A DNA stretch of 64,000 nucleotides. Origin: Deltaproteobacteria bacterium (GTDB lineage Bacteria > Myxococcota > Myxococcia > Myxococcales > SZAS-1). The position numbers were made by a program, and so were the translations under genes. The stretch is from NCBI GenBank assembly GCA_018266075.1, contig JAFEBB010000030.1:22710-86709 (forward strand), given 5' to 3'. The notes beneath the pieces are model-generated. The model worked only from the letters and a program-made list of their open reading frames with translations, had not been told where the DNA came from and did not search any database. This document shows positions 23,477-31,283 of the stretch, piece by piece (the stretch's first letter is position 1; every line of letters starts with the position of its first letter).

Positions 23477-26065
23477 ATGGCCCCGCTCGTGCTCGCCGTG
23501 CTGCTCGCGGCCGCGCCCGCCACCACGTCGCTGCACCTGAAGGAGCCGCCTGTCCCGGCCGGCGCCGCGCTGCGTCCGACGTCGCCCGATGCGCACGTGC
23601 ACCTCGACGTCCAGCTCCGGCTGCGCAACCGCGACGCGCTCGACGCCACCATCGCCGCCCAGCACGATCCGCGCTCGCCGACGTTCCGGCGCTACTTCAC
23701 TCCCAGTGAATTCGCCGAGCGGTTTGGGCGCAGCGAAGTCGAGTACGCGTCGCTCGTGGATGCGTTCGAGCGCGCGGGTCTGCACGTCACGCGCTGGCCG
23801 AACCGCGCGTCGCTCACCGTCGACGGCAGCGCGGGCCAGGTGCAGAAGCTGCTCGGCGTCACGCTGCTCGATGGCCCGGGCTTTCACACCTTCCGCGGCG
23901 AGGGACGCTTGCCAGCGAACGTCGCGCCGCTCGTTCAGTCCGTGTTCGGGCTCGACGATGAGCTCAAGCCGCACCGGCACATGGCGGCCTACGCGTGCGC
24001 GTTCGGGGGCTTCGCGACCTCGCCGCAAGACGCCGTCGGCCCCGATGACTTGCGGCTCTACTACGACATCAACCCGATCCTCTCCGCCGGCGACGCCGGG
24101 CCCGGTCCCGAGGTGGCCGTGCTCGGGACGCTGGTGTCGGGGCAGGCCGCGCTCGATCCCACGCAGATGCAGGCTTTCTACGGCCTCGTCGGCTCGGGCG
24201 CGCAGCTCGAGCTCGATCGCCTCGGTCCCGCCGACGCGGGCACGCAGACCGATCCACTCTACGACCTCGAAGAGACGATGGACTCGGAGCTGCCAACCGT
24301 CGCCGCGCCGGGGATCTCGCGCGTGCACCTGGTGCTCGGGCCGCTGCCCACCATGTTCACCGACGACATGACCTACGTGGTGAACACCCTGCCCCAGCTC
24401 TCGGCGGTGACCAGCTCGTTCGGCTTCTGCGAGCCGGAGTTCTCGGTGTGGTTCAGCGGCGACGACGTGCAGAGCCTGGCGGACCTCGTCGCGCAAGGCG
24501 CCGCAGAAGGCCAGTCCTGGTTCTCCGCCGCGGGCGACTACGGTGCCGACGACTGCGGCGACCAGAGCGGAGCGACGGTGGACCTGCCCGCGTCGCTGCC
24601 CTACGTCATCGCCGTGGGCGGCACCATGTGGACCGGCTCGTTCAGCAACCACGTGCTCGCCGGCTACGGCCAGGAGACCACCTGGAACGAGGGCAGCTAC
24701 GCCGGCGGTGGCGGCGAGAGCACGCTCTTCACGCGGCCCGCATGGCAAACCGGCCCAGGCACGCACGGCACCCAGCGCGAGCTCCCGGACCTCTCGCTGA
24801 TGGCAGCCACCACGCCCGGCATCACCATCGTCGTCGACGCCACCCACCAGCTCGAGGCCTGCGGCGACGGCACCAGCGACGCCTCGCCGCTCGCTGCCGG
24901 CATCTTCACCGCCGTCGGCAGCAAGCTCGGATGCCGTCTGGGCCCGCCGGCGCTGGAGCTCTATCGCTTCGCCGAGGCGCAGGCCTCGGGCACCGGTCCG
25001 GCCGCCTTCCACGACATCACCACCGGCAACATCACCACCGACAACATCACCGGGGCGAGCGCAGCCGTGGGCTACGACGAGGCCACCGGCTTGGGCTCGC
25101 TCGATGTGGCCCAGCTCTACCAGGCGTACCTGGCCGCGGGCGGCTGCGGCGCGTTCGACGGCGGCTACGGCCTCCTCGACGGCGGCAACGGGGTCCTCGA
25201 CGCGGGCCCGGCACCGGACGCGGGCATCCCCTGCCATCCGCTGGACTCGCCGTCGGGCTGCCCGCCTGGCCTCACCTGCCAACCGGTGGATCAGTTCCGT
25301 CCGGACATCGCGGGCTTCTGCGTGCCCGGCTGCTCGAGCGATGGCGACTGCGCGCCCGGATCCTCGTGTTCGATATGTCAGCACACGTGCATGGCGACCA
25401 CGAACCTCACGCTCGGCGGTCCCTGTCAGACCATCGCGGATTGCAGCCCGGGGAGCTTCTGTCTCAACGAGGAGAACTACCTCGTCTCGGGCGGAGTCTG
25501 CGTCGTGCCTTGCAATATGGATCGTGCGTGCGGATGCCCGAGCAACAGCCAGTGTGCGCCGGGCAGCGAGAGCTACTGCGGCCGCGACTGCGACGTCGCA
25601 GCGCAGTCGGGATGTCGCGCGGGCTTCGGCTGCTACGACCTCGGCAACGGGGACACAGGCGCGTGCTACCCCACGTGTTCGAGCACCACCGTGTGCCCCG
25701 TCGCGGGCGACGTGTGCTTGCCCACCGGCGGCTGCGCTCCGCCGGGCACGCTCACCAGCGCCTCGAGCTCCGGCTCGACGTCGGCTTCGGGCAGCGCGAC
25801 CGGCTCGACCTCGGGATCGGGCACCAGCAGCGGGAGCACCAGCGAAGGCACCACGGGCACCCACGGCAGCACGACCGGCGGGACGACGACGTCCGGCCAC
25901 GGCACGATCAGCTCCGGCTCGACGGGAGCCAGCGGCACCCGCGGCTCGTCCGGCTGCGGCTGCGCTTCGGGCGGCGGCTTCGATCTCGCGTGGATGTTCG
26001 CGCTCGGCGCGCTCGCCAAAAGAAAACGGGCGCGACTCCTCGCGCCCGTCGTTCACGCCGGGTGA
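23477..26065 (+). CDS. Secreted sedolisin (S53) protease with Cys-rich region and MYXO-CTERM-like tail
   Basis: An 862-residue secreted serine-carboxyl protease. Signal peptide at 1-15; pro-kumamolisin activation domain about 35-165; S53 catalytic domain about 190-555 with E265/D269 (EETMD), oxyanion Asp D354 (AAGDYGAD) and nucleophile S467 (GDGTSDASPLAAG). Residues 560-750 are Cys-rich with repeated CxxxxxC patterns (CQTIADCSPGSFCLNEE). A Ser/Thr/Gly linker follows, then a tail of Cys-rich GCGCASGG, a short hydrophobic helix and RKRARL, resembling a MYXO-CTERM surface-anchoring signal. The 3' end also holds the terminator of the converging nfu gene. Probably a surface protease for feeding or predation. 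Confidence 0.92.
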   Translation: MAPLVLAVLLAAAPATTSLHLKEPPVPAGAALRPTSPDAHVHLDVQLRLRNRDALDATIAAQHDPRSPTFRRYFTPSEFAERFGRSEVEYASLVDAFERAGLHVTRWPNRASLTVDGSAGQVQKLLGVTLLDGPGFHTFRGEGRLPANVAPLVQSVFGLDDELKPHRHMAAYACAFGGFATSPQDAVGPDDLRLYYDINPILSAGDAGPGPEVAVLGTLVSGQAALDPTQMQAFYGLVGSGAQLELDRLGPADAGTQTDPLYDLEETMDSELPTVAAPGISRVHLVLGPLPTMFTDDMTYVVNTLPQLSAVTSSFGFCEPEFSVWFSGDDVQSLADLVAQGAAEGQSWFSAAGDYGADDCGDQSGATVDLPASLPYVIAVGGTMWTGSFSNHVLAGYGQETTWNEGSYAGGGGESTLFTRPAWQTGPGTHGTQRELPDLSLMAATTPGITIVVDATHQLEACGDGTSDASPLAAGIFTAVGSKLGCRLGPPALELYRFAEAQASGTGPAAFHDITTGNITTDNITGASAAVGYDEATGLGSLDVAQLYQAYLAAGGCGAFDGGYGLLDGGNGVLDAGPAPDAGIPCHPLDSPSGCPPGLTCQPVDQFRPDIAGFCVPGCSSDGDCAPGSSCSICQHTCMATTNLTLGGPCQTIADCSPGSFCLNEENYLVSGGVCVVPCNMDRACGCPSNSQCAPGSESYCGRDCDVAAQSGCRAGFGCYDLGNGDTGACYPTCSSTTVCPVAGDVCLPTGGCAPPGTLTSASSSGSTSASGSATGSTSGSGTSSGSTSEGTTGTHGSTTGGTTTSGHGTISSGSTGASGTRGSSGCGCASGGGFDLAWMFALGALAKRKRARLLAPVVHAG
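26018..26048 (-). terminator. Intrinsic terminator of the nfu gene, embedded in the protease coding sequence
   Basis: Read on the minus strand, a perfect 9-base stem (arms 26048-26040 and 26035-26027) with a 4-base loop is followed by TTTTCTTTT (26026-26018). It lies 25 bases past the nfu stop but within the last codons of the protease on the plus strand, where it encodes the basic end of the tail. Confidence 0.85.
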
Positions 26066-26072
26066 AGTCGGC

Positions 26073-26639
26073 TCAGACCGCCACCACCTCGGTGACCTCG
26101 GGGATCACCTCGCGCAGCCGCGACTCGATGCCCATCTTCAGCGTCATCGTCGAGCTGGGGCAGCCGGCGCACGAGCCCTGCAGGTGCAGGTAGGCGATGC
26201 CGCTCTCGTAGCGCTCCAGGGTGATGTCGCCGCCGTCGTTCGCGACCGCCGGGCGAATCTCGTCGTCGAGGATCTGGCGGATCTTCTGCTCGATCTCGCC
26301 TGCGGCTCCGGTCGCAGCAGGCGTGGCCTGCGTCGCGAGCGCCTCACCGGTGAGCACCGGCAGGCCCGCGCCCACGTGCGTCTCGATCGTGGCCATCACG
26401 CCGTCGTTGAGCTCGTCCCACTCGCCCTGATCGCCCTTGGTCACGGTGACGAAGTTGGTGCCGACCATGATGCCCACCACACCGGGCACGTCGAAGAGCT
26501 TGGCCGCGAGCGGGGAGCGGTCGGCCGTCGACTCCTTGCTGGTGAAGTTCACGGCGCCCGATGGGATGAGCCGCACGTCCACCACGTACTTGAGCGTGTT
26601 GGGGTTGGGCGTCCACTCGAGCTGGATGTTCACCGACAT
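26073..26639 (-). CDS. Nfu-type iron-sulfur cluster scaffold/carrier
   Basis: A 188-residue protein that should carry [4Fe-4S] clusters to target enzymes. It has an N-terminal Nfu_N domain (LEWTPNPNTLKYVVDV, then SPLAAKLFDVPGV) and a C-terminal NifU domain with the CxxC ligand pair in GSCAGCPSSTMTLK. The start at 26639 is supported by GGAGG 5 bases upstream. It is a single gene with its own terminator at 26018-26048. Confidence 0.94.
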   Translation of the reverse strand: MSVNIQLEWTPNPNTLKYVVDVRLIPSGAVNFTSKESTADRSPLAAKLFDVPGVVGIMVGTNFVTVTKGDQGEWDELNDGVMATIETHVGAGLPVLTGEALATQATPAATGAAGEIEQKIRQILDDEIRPAVANDGGDITLERYESGIAYLHLQGSCAGCPSSTMTLKMGIESRLREVIPEVTEVVAV

Positions 26640-26742
26640 GGGGTCCTCCGAAAGTTCCGGACTGGATCGGTCTCCTTTTAATCGGCCCGGAGAAAAAGCG
26701 CCACTGGGCCCTGCTCCGCTCGCTCGGCCGATCGGACGTCGC

Positions 26743-26772
26743 TTGACATGCAACCTTTAGGTTGCCTATTAC
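26743..26772 (+). promoter_or_regulatory. Promoter and operator of the ArsR-AHSA1 operon
   Basis: A perfect -35 (TTGACA, 26743-26748) is followed after 18 bases by TATTAC (26767-26772). Between them lies a perfect 7-2-7 inverted repeat, GCAACCT-TT-AGGTTGC (26750-26765), the size and placing expected for an ArsR-type operator. A bound repressor would block polymerase directly. The predicted transcription start (about 26779) is only 2-3 bases before the ATG at 26782, so the arsR-like message is likely leaderless. Confidence 0.8.
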
Positions 26773-26781
26773 TGACCGCGG

Positions 26782-27114
26782 ATGGATGCCGTCTTCAAGG
26801 CGCTGGCGGATGCGAGCCGTCGCGAGCTGCTCGACCGGCTCCGCGAGCGGAACGGGCAGACGCTCGGCGAGCTGTGCGAGGGGCTGTCGATGACGCGGCA
26901 GGCGGTGAGCAAGCACCTGGCAGTGCTCGAAGAGGCGAACCTGGTGGTGGCGCAGAAGGTGGGCCGCGAGAAGCTGCACTACCTGAACCCGGTGCCCATC
27001 CACGAGATCGCCGATCGCTGGATCGGCAAGTACGAGCACGCGCGGCTGCGCCTGCTCGCGGAGCTGAAGCTCAACCTGGAGGAGGACAAACATGGCACTG
27101 GCAAAGGCAAGTAG
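26782..27114 (+). CDS. ArsR/SdpR-type winged-helix repressor
   Basis: A 110-residue regulator with the winged-helix core: DAVFKALADASRRELLDRL, the recognition helix region GLSMTRQAVSKHLAVLEEA and the wing VVAQKVGREKLHYL. No metal-binding CxC motif of the ArsR/SmtB metal sensors is seen; it fits the SdpR-like group often paired with AHSA1 proteins. It overlaps the AHSA1 gene by 23 bases. The palindrome in its own promoter suggests self-repression. Confidence 0.93.
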   Translation: MDAVFKALADASRRELLDRLRERNGQTLGELCEGLSMTRQAVSKHLAVLEEANLVVAQKVGREKLHYLNPVPIHEIADRWIGKYEHARLRLLAELKLNLEEDKHGTGKGK

Positions 27115-27559
27115 CGCTGCACGCGATCGCTTCGTGTACGTCACGTACATCCGCACCACCGCGGACAAGCTCTGGAACGCGCTCACCGACCCGGAGTTCA
27201 CTCGCAAGTACTGGTTCGGGATGAAGTCGGACTCGACGTTCAAGAAGGGCGCGCCCTGGAAGCTGCAGTCCAGCGACGGCACCATCTGGGACGCGGGCGA
27301 GGTGCTCGAGGCGAAGCGGCCCAAGAAGCTCGTGCTCGCGTGGCAGCACCAGATGAAGGCCGCGATGAAGAAGGAGGGCTTCTCGCGCTGCACCTTCGAG
27401 CTCGAGCCCGCAGGCGGTGTGGTGAAGCTCACCGTCACCCACGAGATCAAGGGCACGCGGACCAAGTTCATCAGCGCGGTCTCCGGCGGCTGGCCGATGG
27501 TGCTCTCCGGCCTCAAGACCGTGCTCGAGACCGACCAGGTGCTGCAGATCCCGCGTTAG
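27092..27559 (+). CDS. AHSA1/SRPBCC domain protein
   Basis: A 155-residue START-like fold protein (FVYVTYIRTTADKLWNALTD near the start and KFISAVSGGWPMVLSGLKTV near the end), likely binding a hydrophobic ligand in its cavity. GGAGG lies 7 bases before the ATG, within the end of the arsR-like gene. Pairs of ArsR repressor and AHSA1 protein are common; the AHSA1 protein may be a ligand carrier or cofactor for the repressor, but this is not shown. Confidence 0.9.
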   Translation: MALAKASSAARDRFVYVTYIRTTADKLWNALTDPEFTRKYWFGMKSDSTFKKGAPWKLQSSDGTIWDAGEVLEAKRPKKLVLAWQHQMKAAMKKEGFSRCTFELEPAGGVVKLTVTHEIKGTRTKFISAVSGGWPMVLSGLKTVLETDQVLQIPR

Positions 27560-27568
27560 GCTGGGCGC

Positions 27569-27934
27569 ATGGCCGACCCGAACCGGAACCTCGACATCGC
27601 CCGCAAGTGGCTCGCCTGCTTCGCCAGCAAGGACGTGGACGCGCTGGTGGCGCTCTACCACCCCGACGCGAAGCACACCTCGCCCAAGCTGCGCGTGCAG
27701 CGTCCGGAGACGGGCGGCTACATCGTGGGCCGCTCGGCGATGCGCGACTGGTGGGCCGACGCGTTTCGGCGACTGCCGCAGCTCGCGTACCTGGAGCAGA
27801 GCCTCACCGCGAACGGCGACCGGGTGTTCATGGAGTACCTGCGGCGCAATCCGGGCGACGCCGACTTGCCCGTGGCCGAGGTGCTCGAGGTGCGCGACGG
27901 GCTCATCGTCGCGAGCCGCGTGTACCACGGCTGA
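27569..27934 (+). CDS. SnoaL-like/NTF2-fold protein
   Basis: A 121-residue NTF2-fold protein (IARKWLACFASKDVDALVAL, then YHPDAKHTSPKL, ending EVRDGLIVASRVYHG). Members include polyketide cyclases and many small-molecule isomerases. The sequence does not define the substrate. It follows the AHSA1 gene after 9 bases and is probably the third gene of the ArsR-controlled operon. Confidence 0.86.
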   Translation: MADPNRNLDIARKWLACFASKDVDALVALYHPDAKHTSPKLRVQRPETGGYIVGRSAMRDWWADAFRRLPQLAYLEQSLTANGDRVFMEYLRRNPGDADLPVAEVLEVRDGLIVASRVYHG

Positions 27935-28002
27935 GCCGCGGCCGAGCAAGCGAGCGCGAGGAGAGGCGCGGACCTAACGTTCCTCCAAATAAGGAGGGCC
28001 AC

Positions 28003-28167
28003 ATGGGCATCCTGCTCTTCCTCGGTGCCATCCTGATCGCGTTCTGGATCGTGGGCCTGGCGCTCAAGATCACGGCGTGGGTCGTGTGGGCTGCGCTGGC
28101 CGTCGGCGTGGCGCTCTTCGCCATGGGGTTCGTGCGCAACAAGCAGCAGCAGGGGCCGATCCCCTGA
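28003..28167 (+). CDS. Tiny hydrophobic membrane protein
   Basis: A 54-residue protein with two hydrophobic helices (about 2-22 and 24-44: ILLFLGAILIAFWIVGLAL and AWVVWAALAVGVALFAMG) and a short polar tail. AAGGAGG lies about 6 bases before the ATG. It resembles the small hydrophobic proteins often induced by stress. A CCTAACGTT element 21 bases upstream of the ATG matches one in the promoter of the flavodoxin-like gene at 30408. Confidence 0.68.
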   Translation: MGILLFLGAILIAFWIVGLALKITAWVVWAALAVGVALFAMGFVRNKQQQGPIP

Positions 28168-28202
28168 ACCCGCGGCAGTCGCCTGGTCGCCGCGCGAGGG
28201 CT

Positions 28203-28240
28203 ACGCGGCTCCTCCTCGTCGAGGCGAGCAGGAGCCGCGT
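28203..28240. repeat. Perfect 11-base inverted repeat between convergent genes
   Basis: Arms 28203-28213 and 28230-28240 are exact reverse complements, with a further small hairpin possible in the 16-base centre. There is no U-run, but its place between the ends of two convergent genes suits a role in ending or stabilising both messages. Confidence 0.6.
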
Positions 28241-28269
28241 CGCGCCGGTGGCCGAGCTGGCCTGGCGTC

Positions 28270-29262
28270 TCAGTGCATGACCGTGCAGGACGCCTTCGGG
28301 GCGCTGGCGGTCGCGAGCTGCTTGGTGTCGATGCAGATCAGCGCAGCCGGCGCGCCGTTCTGCACGATGGCAAAGGCCGTCGCCAGCGTGCCGGCCGGGA
28401 GGTTGAGCCCGTTGAGCACGAGCCCGTCGGTGGTCGTGCCATGCGGACGCACGCTGATGGTGGCGTTGGTGAGCGGCGCGGTGATCGCGTAGCCGTTGGC
28501 GTCGATGGCACCGCCCGCCGCGGCGATGTGGGTGTAGCTCACGTCGCTGAACACGGGCGTGAAGTTCGTGCCGGTCCCCAAGCCGACGTCGACGGCCGTG
28601 TTCGACGCCGTGGGCACATTGGGCGCCGCGTGGATGAAGCGCACGGCGATCTTGCCGTTCTGCACGGCGGTATCGTCGGCGTAGGCCTGCAACGAGAGCG
28701 GGGGCGAGCCGGTGGCGAGGCCCTCGGCCGCGACGGTCATGTAGTCACCGGCCTTCACGGTCGCCGCGGCGGGCAGGTCGAGGATGCGGTTCGCATCAGT
28801 GCAGGTGGTGCTCGTGCCGTTGACGATCCGGACGTCGTAGTTGCCCGCCGGAACAGGCAAATAGTTGGTCACCGTGGGGAACACGAAGCCGTTGTCCACG
28901 TTGGCCACCCCGCGCACCACGGGCCCGATGAAGGTGTTCGTTCCCACCGCGCGGATGCACACGTCGACGGCGGGCGCGTCCGGCGAGAGGTGCGCGATGC
29001 GCACGAAGCCGTTGTTCCCGGTCGAGCCCGAGGTGCCGGTCGACCCCGACGTCGAGGGCGAGGACGTCGTCCCGGTGGAACCTGAGGTGGTCAGCCCCGT
29101 CGAGCCCGAAGCGCCGGTGGTCCCGGTCGCCCCCGTGGATCCCGTGGTGGTCGCGGCCGTCCCACCGGTCGACGATGAGCTCGATGATTCCGTGCCGCTG
29201 CAGCCCACCCCACAACCCACGACCAACCCCACCAACACAAGCATCAGACGTTTGATCCCCAT
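28270..29262 (-). CDS. DUF4397-domain lipoprotein
   Basis: A 330-residue secreted lipoprotein. The signal peptide (MGIKRLMLVLVGLVVGCGVG) is followed by a lipobox Cys in GVGCSG, then about 70 residues of Ser/Thr/Gly linker, then two DUF4397 repeats: the first begins VRIAHLSPDAPAVDVCI and the second VRFIHAAPNVPTASN. DUF4397 proteins are extracellular and of unknown function. The start at 29262 places the signal peptide at the N-terminus; a longer frame to 29337 is unlikely. The 192-base gap beyond its start (29263-29454) shows nothing definite. Confidence 0.9.
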   Translation of the reverse strand: MGIKRLMLVLVGLVVGCGVGCSGTESSSSSSTGGTAATTTGSTGATGTTGASGSTGLTTSGSTGTTSSPSTSGSTGTSGSTGNNGFVRIAHLSPDAPAVDVCIRAVGTNTFIGPVVRGVANVDNGFVFPTVTNYLPVPAGNYDVRIVNGTSTTCTDANRILDLPAAATVKAGDYMTVAAEGLATGSPPLSLQAYADDTAVQNGKIAVRFIHAAPNVPTASNTAVDVGLGTGTNFTPVFSDVSYTHIAAAGGAIDANGYAITAPLTNATISVRPHGTTTDGLVLNGLNLPAGTLATAFAIVQNGAPAALICIDTKQLATASAPKASCTVMH

Positions 29263-29454
29263 CCCCCACCCCTCTCGCATTCGGGTCCGGATTGACCCTC
29301 GATCCGAAAAGCTGGGGCCGGCGTTCGCTCGGTTCAACGCCTTGCGCCTTCGTGCCCCCTCGCCGACACAGGGGGCCGGCGGCTGGAAGAGGGACGGGCC
29401 GCAAAACGTGCAGCAAGCAAACTCTTCGCCGCGTCTCGCGTCCGACGGGAAAGC

Positions 29455-29706
29455 CTACGGGCGAACTTCGCTCCGCCGCTCGATGGGATGCTCGCCCAGC
29501 CGCGGCAACCAACCCAGCAAGGCCAGGCCCGACACGCCCACCAAGACGTAGATGATCCGGCTGATGACGCTGGCGTCGGTGTGCACCGCCCCGCCGAAGA
29601 TCGCGGCGACCAGGTTCCAGTTGAACAGGCCCACCAGCCCCCAGTTGATTGCGCCGATGATCACCAGCGCGAGAAGCACCACGCTCAATCCACTCAATCG
29701 CTTCAT
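29455..29706 (-). CDS. DUF378 small membrane protein
   Basis: An 83-residue protein with two to three membrane helices and the DUF378 pattern: LVIIGAINWGLVGLFNWNLV, then SRIIYVLVGVSGLALLGWLP. Function unknown. Start MKRLSGLS at 29706 is chosen over an upstream in-frame codon because it gives the normal family length. Confidence 0.9.
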   Translation of the reverse strand: MKRLSGLSVVLLALVIIGAINWGLVGLFNWNLVAAIFGGAVHTDASVISRIIYVLVGVSGLALLGWLPRLGEHPIERRSEVRP

Positions 29707-29829
29707 GGCTGCACCCCGGGAAAAGTTGCCGTGAGGCACCAGTCGACACCGCGACCGATCGCGACAAGAGGCGAGCGGCCAGCGCAGCGACAGGCAACCA
29801 GGCGAGCGCGTCTGCGCCGGCGTCGTGGA

Positions 29830-30408
29830 CTACTGCGGGCCGGGGCGGCCGCGAGGGTCGACCATGGAGTCGGTTCGATAGCCCGCGACGGGCAAGTGCG
29901 ACATGTCTCCGCACTCGACCGGGTGCGCTTCCATGAACGACCGGATTCCCGACGGCGCCCGGAAATCGGGGTCGACGAAGTTCGGCTTGAGGCTCTCGGC
30001 CCACTGGCGCACGCGCGCGTTCGACTCCGGCCGCCCGAGGTGGAACAGGCCGAGCTTCACCGGCCGCAGCTCGTTGTACCAATTGAGCACGAAGCCCAGG
30101 CCACGCTCGAGGCTGCGCAGCTTGTCGGTGACCGGGAAGTCATCGGGCACCGCCACGAGGTAGGCCACGCTCAGCGGCGCCAGCGCGTGTCGATGCGCGC
30201 CGAGAAAATCGACGACGGCGTCGCGCCACCCGCGCGCGCCCAGCCGCCCGCAGACCACCACCGAGTCGTACGCGGCCACGTCGGTCACGGCGCTCGCCGC
30301 ACGCACCGCCGCGTCCGCGCCCGCACCTTCGAAGACCGACGCCACCTCGCCCGCTGCCCGCTCGAGCTCCGATTCGGGACTGTGCACCACCAGAATCCGC
30401 GCGCGCAT
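29830..30408 (-). CDS. Flavodoxin-domain protein, HemG-like, with altered phosphate loop
   Basis: A 192-residue protein like the flavodoxin-fold protoporphyrinogen oxidase HemG group (RILVVHSPESELERAAGEVA at the start, then SVVVCGRLGARGWRDAVVDF). The usual Ser/Thr-rich FMN phosphate loop (T/S-x-T-G-x-T) is replaced by HSPESELERA, so FMN binding is doubtful. The ATG at 30408 has GAGGAGG upstream. It is divergent from the HAD gene, sharing a near-symmetrical promoter region (30428-30485). Confidence 0.72.
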   Translation of the reverse strand: MRARILVVHSPESELERAAGEVASVFEGAGADAAVRAASAVTDVAAYDSVVVCGRLGARGWRDAVVDFLGAHRHALAPLSVAYLVAVPDDFPVTDKLRSLERGLGFVLNWYNELRPVKLGLFHLGRPESNARVRQWAESLKPNFVDPDFRAPSGIRSFMEAHPVECGDMSHLPVAGYRTDSMVDPRGRPGPQ

Positions 30409-30427
30409 GGCCGCCTCCTCGGCCAAC

Positions 30428-30485
30428 GTTAGGCACTCACGCCTGGCCGTCGTGGGTATGCCGCAGTGCGCCGCGAGTGCCTAAC
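30428..30485. promoter_or_regulatory. Facing promoters with identical 11-base elements
   Basis: GTTAGGCACTC (30428-30438) and GAGTGCCTAAC (30475-30485) are exact inverted copies 36 bases apart in the gap between the divergent flavodoxin-like and HAD genes. Read toward each gene, each copy gives GAGTGCCTAAC followed by G or T and T, so TAACGT and TAACTT sit where -10 elements would be. No good -35 is seen, so a shared regulator or a non-standard sigma factor is possible. Confidence 0.5.
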
Positions 30486-30554
30486 TTGCCAGACATGACG
30501 CAGCGCGCCGCGTTGACCGCCGGACGGTCGACCAAGCGCCGCAGGAGGAGCGCC

Positions 30555-31241
30555 ATGGTGGACGCGGTGATCTTCGACGTCGACGGCACGCTGGTGGACT
30601 CGCTCGATCTGCTCGCGCAAGCGTGGGGAGAAGCGCTCGCTCGAGTCGGTCGCTTGGTGAGCCTGCACGCGATTCGGGCGCGGCTGGCCGAGGAAGGCGT
30701 CGAGCCCGCGGCGGCTTTCCTGGACGCGCCGGAGCACGCGCGGCTCGCGGCCCACCTCGAGGCGCTGCGGGCGGAGCACTTTCGACGCGAGGGGCTCTCG
30801 CGGGTGCAGCCGTTTCCGCGCGTGCGGCCGCTCTTTCAAGCGCTGGCGGCGCGCGGCGTGCGCCGGGCGCTGGCGAGTCCCGGACGGCGCGACGAGCTCG
30901 AGCACCACGTGCGGCTCTGCAACCTGACCGGCCTCGTGGACGCGCAGGTGGCACAGCCGGAGCACGGCGCGCGCGGCGGCGAGGGCGAGCACTTCCGCGC
31001 GGCGCTGGATCACCTCGGCGGGCTCTCGCCGGAGCGCGTGGCGGTGGCCACAGGAGCGCTCGGCGACGTGGCCGCTGCGCATCGCGCGGGCCTGCGCTGC
31101 GTGGGCTTTACGTGTGGTGGCGCTTCGGAGGAAGCGCTCCGGAATGCGGGCGCCGACGCGGTGTATTCGGGCCCCGGCGACCTGCTCGATCACCTGGAGA
31201 CCTCGCCGCTCGTCGATGGCGCTCGCATTTCCAGCGGTTGA
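30555..31241 (+). CDS. HAD-superfamily phosphatase-like hydrolase
   Basis: A 228-residue hydrolase of the phosphoglycolate phosphatase/beta-phosphoglucomutase type. Motif I VIFDVDGTLVDS carries the nucleophile Asp and the general acid Asp; a helical cap domain follows (about 20-95). Motif II is LASPGR, with Ser in place; motif III and IV are less clear (AVATGALGDVAAAHRAGL), where the usual GDxxxD is GALGDV. The substrate is unknown. The ATG at 30555 has AGGAGG upstream; an open frame extends to 30477. Confidence 0.85.
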   Translation: MVDAVIFDVDGTLVDSLDLLAQAWGEALARVGRLVSLHAIRARLAEEGVEPAAAFLDAPEHARLAAHLEALRAEHFRREGLSRVQPFPRVRPLFQALAARGVRRALASPGRRDELEHHVRLCNLTGLVDAQVAQPEHGARGGEGEHFRAALDHLGGLSPERVAVATGALGDVAAAHRAGLRCVGFTCGGASEEALRNAGADAVYSGPGDLLDHLETSPLVDGARISSG

Positions 31242-31283
31242 GTCGCGCGGTGGCAGGCCGAGGCGTACAATCGGCTTCCTCGC

